A DNA stretch of 64,000 nucleotides from Actinophytocola sp963840275 (GTDB lineage: Bacteria; Actinomycetota; Actinomycetes; Mycobacteriales; Pseudonocardiaceae). Below the pieces are notes generated by a model. That model saw only the letters and a list, made by a program, of their open reading frames with translations. It was not told the DNA's origin and searched no databases. The DNA lies in NCBI GenBank assembly GCA_963840275.1, contig CAWIYK010000007.1, positions 1,125,127 through 1,189,126 of the forward strand, read 5' to 3'. A program made the position numbers and the translations under genes. This document shows, piece after piece, positions 48,563 to 57,128 of this stretch. Position 1 is the stretch's first letter. Every line of letters starts with the position of its first letter.

Positions 48563-48675
48563 AGTGCCGTTGGTTGCGATCTGGAACCGGAGTCCCACGG
48601 GGCGTGACGGGATGATCGAAAGGATCTATGGTACCCGGCATTGTCGTCGGTCACGCCAACAAAGAGGTAGGCCAC

Positions 48676-48957
48676 ATGTCGTCCGACAAAACGGGGGGCC
48701 GGGTCTCCGGGCTGGTGTTCAGCCCGTGGAACCTGCTGCTCCTCATCCCTTTCATCGTCCTGCTGACGCCCATCTACAACCGTGAGACACCAGAGCTGAT
48801 CGGCATGCCGTTCTTCTACTGGTTCCAGTTCGCGGTGATCATCGTCGGCGTGCTGTGCACGGCCACCGTCTACCGGATGACGCGCAAGAAGCCGGTGTCC
48901 CGCGTGGTCGAGGAGCGCACCGACGTCGACCGGCTCGACGAGGGGAGCGCGGACTGA
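48676..48957 (+). CDS. DUF3311 small membrane protein
   Basis: A 93-residue protein with two membrane helices (NLLLLIPFIVLLTPIYN, GMPFFYWFQFAVIIVGVLCTATVYR), the hallmark of DUF3311. GAGGTAG lies before the ATG. Its stop and the next start share one base (TGATG). DUF3311 proteins almost always precede a sodium/solute symporter of the MctC type and are thought to be an accessory subunit. Confidence 0.92.
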   Translation: MSSDKTGGRVSGLVFSPWNLLLLIPFIVLLTPIYNRETPELIGMPFFYWFQFAVIIVGVLCTATVYRMTRKKPVSRVVEERTDVDRLDEGSAD

Positions 48958-50603
48958 TGCAGTGGACCGAACTGATCATCTTCATCCTGTTGTTCGGACT
49001 GGTCACCGTGCTCGGGTTCGTCGCCTCGCGGTGGCGGGCGGCCGCGTCGCTGGACCACCTCGACGAGTGGGGCCTCGGCGGCCGCAAGTTCGGCTCGTGG
49101 ATCACCTGGTTCCTCATCGGCGGTGACCTCTACACGGCGTACACGTTCGTCGCCGTGCCGGCGCTGCTGTACGGCGCGGGCGCGATGGGGTTCTTCGCGC
49201 TGCCGTACACGATCATCGCCTACCCGCTGGTGTTCCTGCCGGTGCTGCGGATGTGGTCGGTGTCGCGGGCCCGCGGCTACGTCACGCCGGCGGACTTCGT
49301 GCGCGGCCGCTACGGCTCCCCGCTGCTCGCGCTGATCGTCGCGATCACCGGCATCGTCGCGACCATGCCCTACATCGCGTTGCAGCTCGTCGGGCTGGAG
49401 GCGGTGCTGAGGTCCATGGGGTTCAACGACGCCGGCATCCTCGGCCACCTGCCGCTGGTGATCGCGTTCGTGATCCTGGCGGTCTACACCTACCAGTCGG
49501 GGCTGCGCGCGCCGGCGCTGATCGCTTTCGTCAAGGACATCCTGATCTACATCGTCATCCTGGTGGCGGTGATCTACCTGCCGATGAAGCTCGGCGGCTG
49601 GGACGTGATCTTCGGCGCGGCCAAGGACAAGCTGACCGCGGTGAACCCGAAGACGGAGAAGCCGTTCGGGGACACCCTGCTGAACTCGAACAACCAGCTG
49701 CAGTACGCCACGCTGGCGCTCGGGTCGGCACTCGCGTTGTTCCTGTACCCGCACTCGGTCACCGGCGTGCTCGCGTCGCGGGGCCGGGACGTGTTGAAGC
49801 GCAACATGTCCGCGCTGCCGGCGTACTCGTTCCTGCTCGGTCTGTTGGCCCTGTTGGGGTTCGTCGCCATCGCGGCGGGCACCAAGCCGATCACGAACAA
49901 CGCCACCGGTCGCCCGGACACCAACACGATCATCCCGGAGCTGTTCAACGGTCAGTTCCCGTCGTGGTTCGCGGGCATCGCGTTCGCCGCGATCGGCATC
50001 GGCGCGCTCGTGCCGGCCGCGATCATGTCGATCGCCGCGGCGAACCTGTGGACCCGCAACATCTACAAGGAGTACATCCGCAGGAACGCCACCCCGAAGG
50101 ACGAGGCGAAGCAGGCGAAGGTCGCGTCGCTGGTGGTGAAGTTCGGCGCCGTGCTGTTCATCATCGGCATCGATCCGCAGTACGCGATCGACCTGCAGCT
50201 CATCGGTGGCGTGATCATCCTGCAGACGCTGCCGGCGGTCGCGATCGCCTTGTACACCAAGTGGTTGCACCGCTGGGCGCTCATCGCGGGCTGGGTGGTC
50301 GGCATGGGCTGGGGCATGATCATGCTCTACGGGATCCCCAACCCGGCGTCCGGGCGTGCGCACTTCGGTGGTTCCGCGCTGGCGCTGGACAAGCTGAACA
50401 TCCTCGGCTGGCAGCCGTTCGAGGGTTCGCTGGTGCAGATCTACGTCGGTTTCGTCGCGCTGGTCGCGAACCTGTTGGTGGCGTTGATCGTCACGCTGAT
50501 CGTCCGCAGGTTCAACGTCTCCAACGGGCGCGACGACACCGTGGGCGAGGACTACCACGTCGACGAGCACGACGAGGACCTCCGCCCGATCGCCGTGCAC
50601 TGA
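48957..50603 (+). CDS. Sodium/solute symporter, monocarboxylate (MctC-like) permease
   Basis: A 548-residue SSS-family transporter with about 13 helices. Diagnostic parts are the helix-1 region LDEWGLGGRKFGSWITWFLIGGDLYTAYTF, the conserved ARGYVTPADFVRGRYGSPLLALI, LFLYPHSVTGVLASRG, and the late motif IGIGALVPAAIMSIAAANLWTRNIYKEYI. Close relatives take up monocarboxylates such as pyruvate, acetate or propionate. The DUF3311 partner supports this. The C-terminus is acidic and hydrophilic (GEDYHVDEHDEDLRP). A hairpin follows it and is shared with the convergent deaminase gene. Confidence 0.92.
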   Translation: MQWTELIIFILLFGLVTVLGFVASRWRAAASLDHLDEWGLGGRKFGSWITWFLIGGDLYTAYTFVAVPALLYGAGAMGFFALPYTIIAYPLVFLPVLRMWSVSRARGYVTPADFVRGRYGSPLLALIVAITGIVATMPYIALQLVGLEAVLRSMGFNDAGILGHLPLVIAFVILAVYTYQSGLRAPALIAFVKDILIYIVILVAVIYLPMKLGGWDVIFGAAKDKLTAVNPKTEKPFGDTLLNSNNQLQYATLALGSALALFLYPHSVTGVLASRGRDVLKRNMSALPAYSFLLGLLALLGFVAIAAGTKPITNNATGRPDTNTIIPELFNGQFPSWFAGIAFAAIGIGALVPAAIMSIAAANLWTRNIYKEYIRRNATPKDEAKQAKVASLVVKFGAVLFIIGIDPQYAIDLQLIGGVIILQTLPAVAIALYTKWLHRWALIAGWVVGMGWGMIMLYGIPNPASGRAHFGGSALALDKLNILGWQPFEGSLVQIYVGFVALVANLLVALIVTLIVRRFNVSNGRDDTVGEDYHVDEHDEDLRPIAVH

Positions 50604-50614
50604 GAGAGCACGTT

Positions 50615-50655
50615 CGACCGGGCGGCGTCGTCATCGCGACGGCGCCGCCCGGTCG
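50615..50655. terminator. Bidirectional terminator between convergent genes
   Basis: CGACCGGGCGGCG (50615-50627) pairs fully with CGCCGCCCGGTCG (50643-50655). The right arm lies inside the last codons of the deaminase gene, so the structure can end transcription from both sides. Confidence 0.65.
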
Positions 50656-51725
50656 ACGTCGCCGACGACCTCCGGGATCTCGAACAGGTTCCCGGTGTCG
50701 CCGGTGTGCAGGAACGCGACCGCGCTGCCCGGCTCGACCTTGCCGGAGCGGATGTGGTCGAGCAGGCCCGCGAAGCCCTTCCCGGTGTAGACCGGCCCCA
50801 TGAACACGCCCTCCGCCCGCGCGAGCTCGCGGATCGCCGCGACCCCTTCCGGTGACGGCACGGCGTAGTCCTCGCCGATGAACCGCTGGTCGACGTCGAT
50901 CTCGGCGCGGATCACGTCGTCGGCGGGCACCGGCGCGCCCAGTGCGGTGAGGATCTCCCGCACCCGCGCGACGATCACGTCGACGTTCATCCAGTAGTCG
51001 TCGCGGTAGGAGCAGATGGCGATCGACCGGAACCGCACGGCGCTGCCGGTCGCGAGCTTCGCCGCGACCAGTCCCGGCAGGGCCGTCCCGGTGCCGGCCG
51101 TGTGGTAGACGTAGTCGAGGCGGGTGCCGCACGCCGCGCTCTGCTCGAGCATCTCGACGAACGTCAGCGCGTGCGCGACGAACCCGTACGGGTGCGCGCC
51201 GCCGGTCGGCACCACGATCGCCTTGTGCCCCAACGCGTCCAGCTCGGTCTTGCGCGCGTGCATCGCGTCGACCACCTGCTGCTGTTCCGCCGGGTCGTCC
51301 CAGTACGCGCCGCCGCTCGTCGGCAGGTAGTGCACCTCGACGTCCATGATCTTGTTCAGCAGCAGGTTGCCCCGGTGCTCGGTCAGCGCGCCGTGCCGGC
51401 TCTCGTCGCGGGTGAGGTAGAGGATCGGCGTCAGTCCGGCGGCGCGGCAGGCGGCCGTGAACTGCATGCCGGAGTTGGTGAGGTAGACGCCCTGGGTGAT
51501 CACGTGCGTGACACCCTCGGTGAGCGCCTGCCCGATGATGAACTCGGCGAGCCGGGTCTTGCTGCCGCTGACCGTGCCGGGGCCGGCGAGGTCCTCGCGC
51601 TTGAGGAAGAGGTCGACGCCGTAGGTGGCGGACAGGTTGTCGAGGCGGTGGAACGGCGTCGGGTAGAAACCGATGCGCTTGCGCGGCAGTTTCGCGATCA
51701 GCTGGTCCAGCTCGGCGAGGTCCAT
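50631..51725 (-). CDS. PLP-dependent ACC deaminase / D-cysteine desulfhydrase family enzyme
   Basis: A 364-residue fold-type II PLP enzyme. The PLP Lys is in GTVSGSKTRLAEFIIG. The phosphate-binding region is HTAGTGTALPGLVAAKL, and the N-terminal RIGFYPTPFHRLDNLSATYG is typical of the D-cysteine desulfhydrase/ACC deaminase group. Substrate could be 1-aminocyclopropane-1-carboxylate (giving 2-oxobutyrate and ammonia), D-cysteine or another beta-substituted amino acid. The ATG at 51725 is divergent from the LysR regulator, which probably controls it. Confidence 0.88.
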   Translation of the reverse strand: MDLAELDQLIAKLPRKRIGFYPTPFHRLDNLSATYGVDLFLKREDLAGPGTVSGSKTRLAEFIIGQALTEGVTHVITQGVYLTNSGMQFTAACRAAGLTPILYLTRDESRHGALTEHRGNLLLNKIMDVEVHYLPTSGGAYWDDPAEQQQVVDAMHARKTELDALGHKAIVVPTGGAHPYGFVAHALTFVEMLEQSAACGTRLDYVYHTAGTGTALPGLVAAKLATGSAVRFRSIAICSYRDDYWMNVDVIVARVREILTALGAPVPADDVIRAEIDVDQRFIGEDYAVPSPEGVAAIRELARAEGVFMGPVYTGKGFAGLLDHIRSGKVEPGSAVAFLHTGDTGNLFEIPEVVGDVDRAAPSR

Positions 51726-51747
51726 GGCTCCATGGTCGGTTCCCGCT

Positions 51748-51801
51748 GTCGATAAGCACAAGCGGACGTTGCTCATGGGAGCATCAGCTGTGCTTATCGA
51801 C
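51748..51801. promoter_or_regulatory. Perfect 13-base inverted repeat at the LysR start
   Basis: GTCGATAAGCACA (51748-51760) and TGTGCTTATCGAC (51789-51801) are exact reverse complements 28 bases apart. The right arm covers the likely GTG start of the LysR gene. It may be a LysR-binding site or an RNA hairpin that hides the start. Confidence 0.75.
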
Positions 51802-52680
51802 CCCAGGCTGTTGGCGACGCTCGAGGCGGTGGTCCGGCTCGGCTCCTTCGCCGCCGCGGCCGGCGAGCTCGGCTACACGCAGTCCGCGGTGTCCCAACAG
51901 ATCGCCGACCTGGAGCGCCGGGTCGGGCTGCGGGTGCTCGACCGCCGGCCGGTCCGTCCGACTGCCGCCGGCACGGTGCTGCTTGCCGCGGAGGGCGACG
52001 TCCGCGCGACCATGACCCGGGCCGCCGCCGAGCTGACGGCGCTGGACGACGGCCGGGCGGGGGAGGTGCGGCTGGCGGCGTTCGTGTCGGCGGCCGGGCG
52101 CATCGTGCCGCGCGCGCTGGCCGCGTTCCGCGCGTCGCACCCGGGGGTGCGCGTGACGCTGACCCAGCACGAGACGGCGACCGCGTACGCGGGGCTGTTG
52201 CGCGGCGACCTGGACCTCGCGGTCACCTTCGACTACGACCGCTACCCTCAGCCGGCGCCCGCCGGCCTGCGCAGAACCCCGATCGGCCGCGACCCGGTGC
52301 TGGTCGCCCTCCCGAGCGGCCACCCACTCGCCAGCGGACCGGTGCACCTGGCGGACCTGGCGGACGAGGCGTGGATCGGCACGCCGGTCACCGACCGGCG
52401 ACTCAACCTCCTGGCGGAACTGGCGAGGTCCCCGGGCTTCAAGCCGGAACTGACCTTCGAGGGCGACGACTTCCGCACCGTTCTCGGCCTGGTCGCCGCC
52501 GGCCTCGGCATCGCACTCCTCCCCGCACTCGCGGTGGCCGACGCGCCCACCGGCGTCGTCGGGGTGCCCATCGTGGAGGAGCCGCTGGTCCGCTACCTGT
52601 ACACCTGCCGCGTCGACACCACGAGAACCACCCGCGCGATCAGACAGCTGGAACAAGCCATCGCCGACACCGGCGAGTGA
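51790..52680 (+). CDS. LysR-family transcription regulator
   Basis: A 296-residue LysR-type regulator. The N-terminal helix-turn-helix is typical (LLATLEAVVRLGSFAAAAGE, LGYTQSAVSQQIADLERRVG). The effector domain (residues 90-290) has VRLAAFVSAAGRIVPRAL, LLRGDLDLAVTF and LVAAGLGIALLPAL. I prefer the GTG at 51790, which has GGGAG eight bases upstream and gives the standard family start. An in-frame ATG at 51775 lacks a ribosome-binding site. It is divergent from the PLP enzyme gene, its likely target, and the shared inverted repeat may be the operator. Confidence 0.9.
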   Translation: MLIDPRLLATLEAVVRLGSFAAAAGELGYTQSAVSQQIADLERRVGLRVLDRRPVRPTAAGTVLLAAEGDVRATMTRAAAELTALDDGRAGEVRLAAFVSAAGRIVPRALAAFRASHPGVRVTLTQHETATAYAGLLRGDLDLAVTFDYDRYPQPAPAGLRRTPIGRDPVLVALPSGHPLASGPVHLADLADEAWIGTPVTDRRLNLLAELARSPGFKPELTFEGDDFRTVLGLVAAGLGIALLPALAVADAPTGVVGVPIVEEPLVRYLYTCRVDTTRTTRAIRQLEQAIADTGE

Positions 52681-52695
52681 TCTGCCGTGACGAAG

Positions 52696-53283
52696 TCAGT
52701 CCGCGGCGAGGCCGCGTAGCAGCGGGAGGTAGACGTCGTCGACCAGCTCGTCGATCGTCTCCTCCGAGACGGGTGTGTTGTTGATGACGGCCTCCCCGCG
52801 GACGAGGTCGAGGGGGAGGCGCAGGACGCGGGGCGGCAGGAGGACGGGCGGCAGCTCGCCTCTGTCGATGGCGCGGTCCACGATCGTCCACACGGCCGTC
52901 GCGAGCGGTGACGAGCCCAGTCGGTCGCGCAGCAGCCCGGCGACCTCCGGGTGGCGGAACGCCTCGCCCATGACGCCGGCGATCATCTCGCTCATCATGC
53001 CCTCCATGCGCCGCGCGATGCGGGTGAACAGGGCGTGCAGGTCGGAGCGCAGCGAGTCGGTGTCGGGGATGGCCGACTCGATCGGCACCTGACTGGACCA
53101 CGCGGCGAGCACCAGCTCGGCCCGGTTCGCCCACCGCCGGTAGACAACCGGCTTGCTCGTGCCGGCTCTGGCGGCCACCCTCTCCATGGTCAGGCTCGCG
53201 TAGCCGACCTCGGACAGCTCGGCCCAGGCCGCGTCCAGGATGGCCTGCTCGAGCTCGGCCCCGCGTCGACGTGTCTGCGTCAT
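52696..53283 (-). CDS. TetR-family repressor
   Basis: A 195-residue repressor. The N-terminal helix-turn-helix (ILDAAWAELSEVGYASLTME, RVAARAGTSKPVVYRRWANR) is canonical, and the C-terminal domain is the TetR_C type with RMEGMMSEMIAGVMGEAFR and VRGEAVINNTPVS. It is divergent from the two-gene ABC exporter and probably represses it, responding to an exported drug. The ATG at 53283 lies next to an inverted repeat at 53285-53303 that could be its own operator. Confidence 0.93.
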   Translation of the reverse strand: MTQTRRRGAELEQAILDAAWAELSEVGYASLTMERVAARAGTSKPVVYRRWANRAELVLAAWSSQVPIESAIPDTDSLRSDLHALFTRIARRMEGMMSEMIAGVMGEAFRHPEVAGLLRDRLGSSPLATAVWTIVDRAIDRGELPPVLLPPRVLRLPLDLVRGEAVINNTPVSEETIDELVDDVYLPLLRGLAAD

Positions 53284-53284
53284 T

Positions 53285-53303
53285 AAGATACGTTGCGTTT
53301 CTT
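53285..53303. promoter_or_regulatory. Candidate TetR operator
   Basis: AAGATACG-TTG-CGTTTCTT is a near-perfect palindrome (one mismatch per arm) directly upstream of the TetR start. CGTTTCTT recurs at 53342-53349 closer to the ABC gene. GGAGAAGG-AGTA-CCTTCTCC at 53307-53326 is a second, perfect inverted repeat. Confidence 0.65.
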
Positions 53304-53363
53304 ATCGGAGAAGGAGTACCTTCTCCATGTTAGACACTGAACGTTTCTTCCCGGGGGGAAGTC

Positions 53364-55097
53364 TTGCTGACCCGCTTGTTGCGCACCCATCTGCGGCCCT
53401 ACCGGCGCGAGCTCACCGCCGTGCTCGTGCTGCAGCTCATCGGCACGGTCGCGTCGCTGTACCTGCCGAGCCTCAACGCCGACATCATCGACAAGGGCAT
53501 CGCCACCGGCGACACCGGCTACATCGTGTCCACCGGCGGCTGGATGCTCACCGTCACGCTGGTCCAGATCGTGTGCTCCGTCATCGCCGTCTACTTCGGT
53601 GCCCGTGTCGCCATGGCGTTCGGGCGCGACGTCCGTGCCGCGGTCTTCCACCGGGTCGGCGAGTTCTCCGCCCGTGAGGTCGCCGGGTTCGGGCCGCCGT
53701 CGCTGATCACCCGTACCACCAACGACGTGCAGCAGGTGCAGCTGCTGGTGGTCATGTTCTGCACGATGTTCATCGCGGCGCCGATCATGTGCGTCGCCGG
53801 CGTCATCATGGCGCTGCAGGAGGACGTCGGGCTCTCGTGGCTGCTGCTGGTCTGCGTGCCGGTGCTGGTGATCTGCATCGGGCTGATCGTGGCGCGGATG
53901 GTGCCGCAGTTCCGCAAGATGCAGGACCGGATCGACGACGTGAACCGCGTGCTGCGCGAGCAGCTCACCGGCATCCGGGTGGTCCGCGCGTTCGTCCGCG
54001 AGCCCGCGGAGACCCGCCGGTTCGCCGACGCCAACGCCAAGCTCACCGACACCGCGCTACGGGTCGGCCGGCTGCAGGCGCTGATCTTCCCGACCGTGAT
54101 GCTCATCCTCAACGCGTCCAGCATCGCCGTGCTGTGGTTCGGCGCGCAGCGCGTCGACACCGGTGAGATGCAGGTCGGCGCGCTGACCGCGTTCCTCAAC
54201 TACCTGCTGCAGATCCTGATGTCGGTGATGATGGCGACGTTCATCTCGATGATGATCCCGCGCGCGGCCGTCTGCGCGGAGCGGATCAACGAGGTGCTCG
54301 ACACCGACTCGTCGGTGATCCCGCCGAAGAACCCGGTCCGCGAGGTGACGAAGAGCGCCGACCTGGAGCTGCGCGGGGTCGAGTTCCGCTACCCGGGCGC
54401 GGCCGACCCCGTGCTGCGCGACATCTCCTTCCGCGCGGAGGCGGGGAAGACGACCGCGATCGTCGGCAGCACCGGCGCCGGCAAGTCGACGTTGCTGTCG
54501 CTGATCCCCAGGCTGATCGACGTGACCGACGGCAGCGTCCTCGTCGACGGCGTCGACGTCCGCGAGCTCGACCCGGACCTGTTGTGCGCCAGGATCGGTC
54601 TGGTGCCACAGCGGGCGTACCTGTTCACCGGCACCGTCGCGAGCAACCTGCGCTACGGCAACCCGGACGCCACCGACGAACAGCTGTGGGAGGCGCTGGA
54701 GATCGCGCAGGCCCGCGGCTTCGTCGAGGACATGCCCGGCGGGCTCGAGGCGCCGATCGCCCAGGGCGGCACGAACGTGTCCGGCGGGCAGCGCCAACGC
54801 CTCTCGATCGCCCGCGCGCTGGTCCGCGGGCCGGAGATCTACCTGTTCGACGACGCGTTCTCCGCGCTCGACGTCGCGACCGACGCCCGACTGCGCGCGG
54901 CGCTCCGTCCGCACACCCGGCAGGCGGCGGTCGTAGTCGTCGCGCAGCGGGTCACCACCATCCTCGACGCCGACCAGATCATCGTGGTGGACAACGGAAA
55001 CATCGTCGGCGTCGGCACCCACCGCCAACTACTCGACACGTGTCCGACCTACGTCGAGATCGTCGAGTCTCAGCTTGCCCCGGAGCAGGTCGCATGA
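53364..55097 (+). CDS. ABC exporter subunit 1 (fused membrane and ATPase domains)
   Basis: A 577-residue half-transporter with six helices (residues 15-300) and an ATPase domain (340-577). Walker A is VGSTGAGKSTLL, the signature is NVSGGQRQRLSIARAL, and Walker B is IYLFDDAFSALD, with Asp in place of the usual catalytic Glu, so this site may be degenerate, as in heterodimeric exporters. The His-loop is replaced by QRV (VVVAQRVTTI). The start is probably the TTG at 53364 after GGGGGGAA. It pairs with the second subunit encoded downstream. The junction contains two 80-base repeats. Confidence 0.92.
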   Translation: MLTRLLRTHLRPYRRELTAVLVLQLIGTVASLYLPSLNADIIDKGIATGDTGYIVSTGGWMLTVTLVQIVCSVIAVYFGARVAMAFGRDVRAAVFHRVGEFSAREVAGFGPPSLITRTTNDVQQVQLLVVMFCTMFIAAPIMCVAGVIMALQEDVGLSWLLLVCVPVLVICIGLIVARMVPQFRKMQDRIDDVNRVLREQLTGIRVVRAFVREPAETRRFADANAKLTDTALRVGRLQALIFPTVMLILNASSIAVLWFGAQRVDTGEMQVGALTAFLNYLLQILMSVMMATFISMMIPRAAVCAERINEVLDTDSSVIPPKNPVREVTKSADLELRGVEFRYPGAADPVLRDISFRAEAGKTTAIVGSTGAGKSTLLSLIPRLIDVTDGSVLVDGVDVRELDPDLLCARIGLVPQRAYLFTGTVASNLRYGNPDATDEQLWEALEIAQARGFVEDMPGGLEAPIAQGGTNVSGGQRQRLSIARALVRGPEIYLFDDAFSALDVATDARLRAALRPHTRQAAVVVVAQRVTTILDADQIIVVDNGNIVGVGTHRQLLDTCPTYVEIVESQLAPEQVA

Positions 55098-55250
55098 GCC
55101 GACAGACAAGAATCTCCACTTTGCTTCACGCGAATGCGCGGCACGCCGAACGGAGAGAGGCCGGTGTTACCGCATGAGCCGACAGACAAGAATCTCCACT
55201 TTGCTTCACGCGAATGCGCGGCACGCCGAACGGAGAGAGGCCGGTGTTAC
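55091..55250 (+). repeat. Exact 80-base tandem duplication at the ABC gene junction
   Basis: Positions 55091-55170 and 55171-55250 are identical over all 80 bases, and the first nine bases (CGCATGAGC) occur a third time at 55251 as the start of subunit 2. Each unit runs from one ATGA overlap to the next. Confidence 0.95.
55094..55177 (+). CDS. 27-residue mini-ORF, first copy
   Basis: The ATG overlaps the stop of ABC subunit 1 (ATGA, 55094-55097). The frame MSRQTRISTLL... ends in a TGA (55175-55177) that overlaps the ATG of the second copy. The peptide is Arg-rich (six Arg of 27) and has no signal or membrane segment. AGAGAGG near the end could serve as the ribosome-binding site for the next start. 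I do not recognise the peptide. Confidence 0.5.
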   Translation: MSRQTRISTLLHANARHAERREAGVTA

Positions 55251-55257
55251 CGCATGA
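55174..55257 (+). CDS. 27-residue mini-ORF, second identical copy
   Basis: Identical in sequence to the first mini-ORF through its last sense codon. Its TGA (55255-55257) overlaps the ATG of ABC subunit 2 at 55254. The chain of overlaps lets ribosomes proceed from subunit 1 to subunit 2 through two extra short translations. Confidence 0.5.
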   Translation: MSRQTRISTLLHANARHAERREAGVTA

Positions 55258-57128
55258 GCACCACCACCACTAGCCGGCCCCGTCCCCCGATCGGTGGGCG
55301 CGGCATGCCCGGCATGGGCATGCCCGTCGAGAAGGCCAAGGACTTCAAGCCCTCCGCCAAGCGGCTGGCGCGGCGACTGCATCCCGAGCGCGTCACGTTC
55401 GCCGTGGTCGTCGTGCTCGGCGTCACCAGTGTCGCGTTCGCCGTCGCTGGGCCGAAGATCCTCGGGCACGCGACCGACATCATCTTCGACGGCGTGCTCG
55501 AGCGGATGCGGCAGGTGCCCGGCGCCGGCATCGACTTCGGCGCTCTCGGCAGCGTGCTCACGTGGGTGCTCGCGCTGTACTTCGCGTCGTCGGTGTTCGG
55601 CTGGATCCAGGGCCGGCTGCTGAACGGCGTCGTCCAGCGGGTCGTGTACCGGCTGCGCGAGGACGTCGAGGCGAAGCTGCACCGGCTGCCGCTGCGGTAC
55701 TTCGACGGCCAGCCCCGCGGCGAGCTGCTCTCCCGTGTCACCAACGACATCGACAACATCTCGACGACGCTGCAGCAGACCCTCAGCCAGCTGCTGACGT
55801 CACTGCTGACCGTCATCGGCGTGCTGATCATGATGGTGACGATCTCGCCGCTGCTCGCGCTCATCGCGCTCGCGGTGATCCCGCTTTCGGTGTACGTCAC
55901 CGCGCAGATCGGCAAGCGCGCGCAGAAGAAGTTCATCGCGCAGTGGAAGCAGACCGGCGCGCTGAACGCCCACATCGAGGAGGCGTTCACCGGGCACCAC
56001 CTGGTCAAGGTCTTCGGTCGGCAGAAGGAGACCGAGGAGGAGTTCCGCAAGCGCAACGACGAGCTGTTCGAGTCGGCGCGGGGCGCGCAGTTCATCTCCG
56101 GGCTGATCATGCCGGCGATGATGTTCCTGTCGAACCTGAGCTACGTCGTCGTGGCCGTGGTCGGCGGGCTGCGGATCACGTCCGGCACGATGACGCTCGG
56201 CGAGGTGCAGGCGTTCATCCAGTACTCGAGGCAGTTCACGCAGCCGCTGACGCAGGTCGCGTCGATGGCGAACCTGATGCAGTCCGGCGTCGCGTCGGCG
56301 GAGCGGGTGTTCGAGCTGCTCGACGCGGAGGAGCAGTCCGCGGATCCCGCGGAGGCGTCCCTGCCGGCCGAGCGCAGGGGCCGGGTGGCCTTCGAGCACG
56401 TCGACTTCTCCTACCGGCCCGAGCAGCCGCTGATCGAGGACCTCTCGCTCGTCGCGGAGCCGGGGCAGACGGTCGCGATCGTCGGGCCGACCGGCGCCGG
56501 CAAGACGACGCTCGTGAACCTGATCATGCGGTTCTACGAGCTGGACGGCGGCCGCATCACCCTCGACGGCGTCGACATCACCGCGCTGCGCCGCGAGGAC
56601 CTGCGGTCGCAGGTCGGCATGGTGCTGCAGGACACCTGGCTGTTCGGCGGCACGATCCGCGACAACATCGCGTACGGCAAGCCGGACGCGACCGAGGAGG
56701 AGATCCTCGCGGCCGCACGAGCGACCTTTGTGGACCGGTTCGTGCGGGCACTGCCGGACGGCTACGACACGGTGATCGACGAGGAGGGCACCAACGTCAG
56801 CGCCGGGCAGAAGCAGCTGCTGACGATCGCCCGCGCGTTCCTCGCGAGCCCGTCGCTGCTGATCCTCGACGAGGCGACCAGCTCGGTCGACACCCGCACG
56901 GAGTCGCTGGTGCAGCACGCGATGGCGGCGCTGCGGTCGTCGCGGACGAGCTTCGTCATCGCGCACCGGCTGTCCACGATCCGCGACGCCGACCTGATCC
57001 TGGTCATGGAGGCGGGCCGGATCGTCGAGCAGGGCACGCACGACGAGCTGCTGGAGGCGCGCGGCGCCTACCAGCGGCTGTACTCGGCACAGTTCGCCGC
57101 ACCGGTCGACGAGGCCGAAGTGCCGTGA
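55254..57128 (+). CDS. ABC exporter subunit 2 (fused membrane and ATPase domains)
   Basis: A 624-residue half-transporter. A 45-residue hydrophilic, Pro/Gly-rich tail (PPIGGRGMPGMGMPVEKAKD) precedes the six-helix domain (55-340). The ATPase domain (375-610) has Walker A VGPTGAGKTTLVN, Q-loop MVLQDTWLFGG, signature NVSAGQKQLLTIARAF, and Walker B LLILDEATSSVD with the catalytic Glu and His-loop IAHRLSTI. It is therefore the catalytically complete partner of subunit 1, together forming an asymmetric multidrug/lipid exporter controlled by the TetR repressor. Its stop overlaps the SDR start (GTGA). Confidence 0.94.
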   Translation: MSTTTTSRPRPPIGGRGMPGMGMPVEKAKDFKPSAKRLARRLHPERVTFAVVVVLGVTSVAFAVAGPKILGHATDIIFDGVLERMRQVPGAGIDFGALGSVLTWVLALYFASSVFGWIQGRLLNGVVQRVVYRLREDVEAKLHRLPLRYFDGQPRGELLSRVTNDIDNISTTLQQTLSQLLTSLLTVIGVLIMMVTISPLLALIALAVIPLSVYVTAQIGKRAQKKFIAQWKQTGALNAHIEEAFTGHHLVKVFGRQKETEEEFRKRNDELFESARGAQFISGLIMPAMMFLSNLSYVVVAVVGGLRITSGTMTLGEVQAFIQYSRQFTQPLTQVASMANLMQSGVASAERVFELLDAEEQSADPAEASLPAERRGRVAFEHVDFSYRPEQPLIEDLSLVAEPGQTVAIVGPTGAGKTTLVNLIMRFYELDGGRITLDGVDITALRREDLRSQVGMVLQDTWLFGGTIRDNIAYGKPDATEEEILAAARATFVDRFVRALPDGYDTVIDEEGTNVSAGQKQLLTIARAFLASPSLLILDEATSSVDTRTESLVQHAMAALRSSRTSFVIAHRLSTIRDADLILVMEAGRIVEQGTHDELLEARGAYQRLYSAQFAAPVDEAEVP

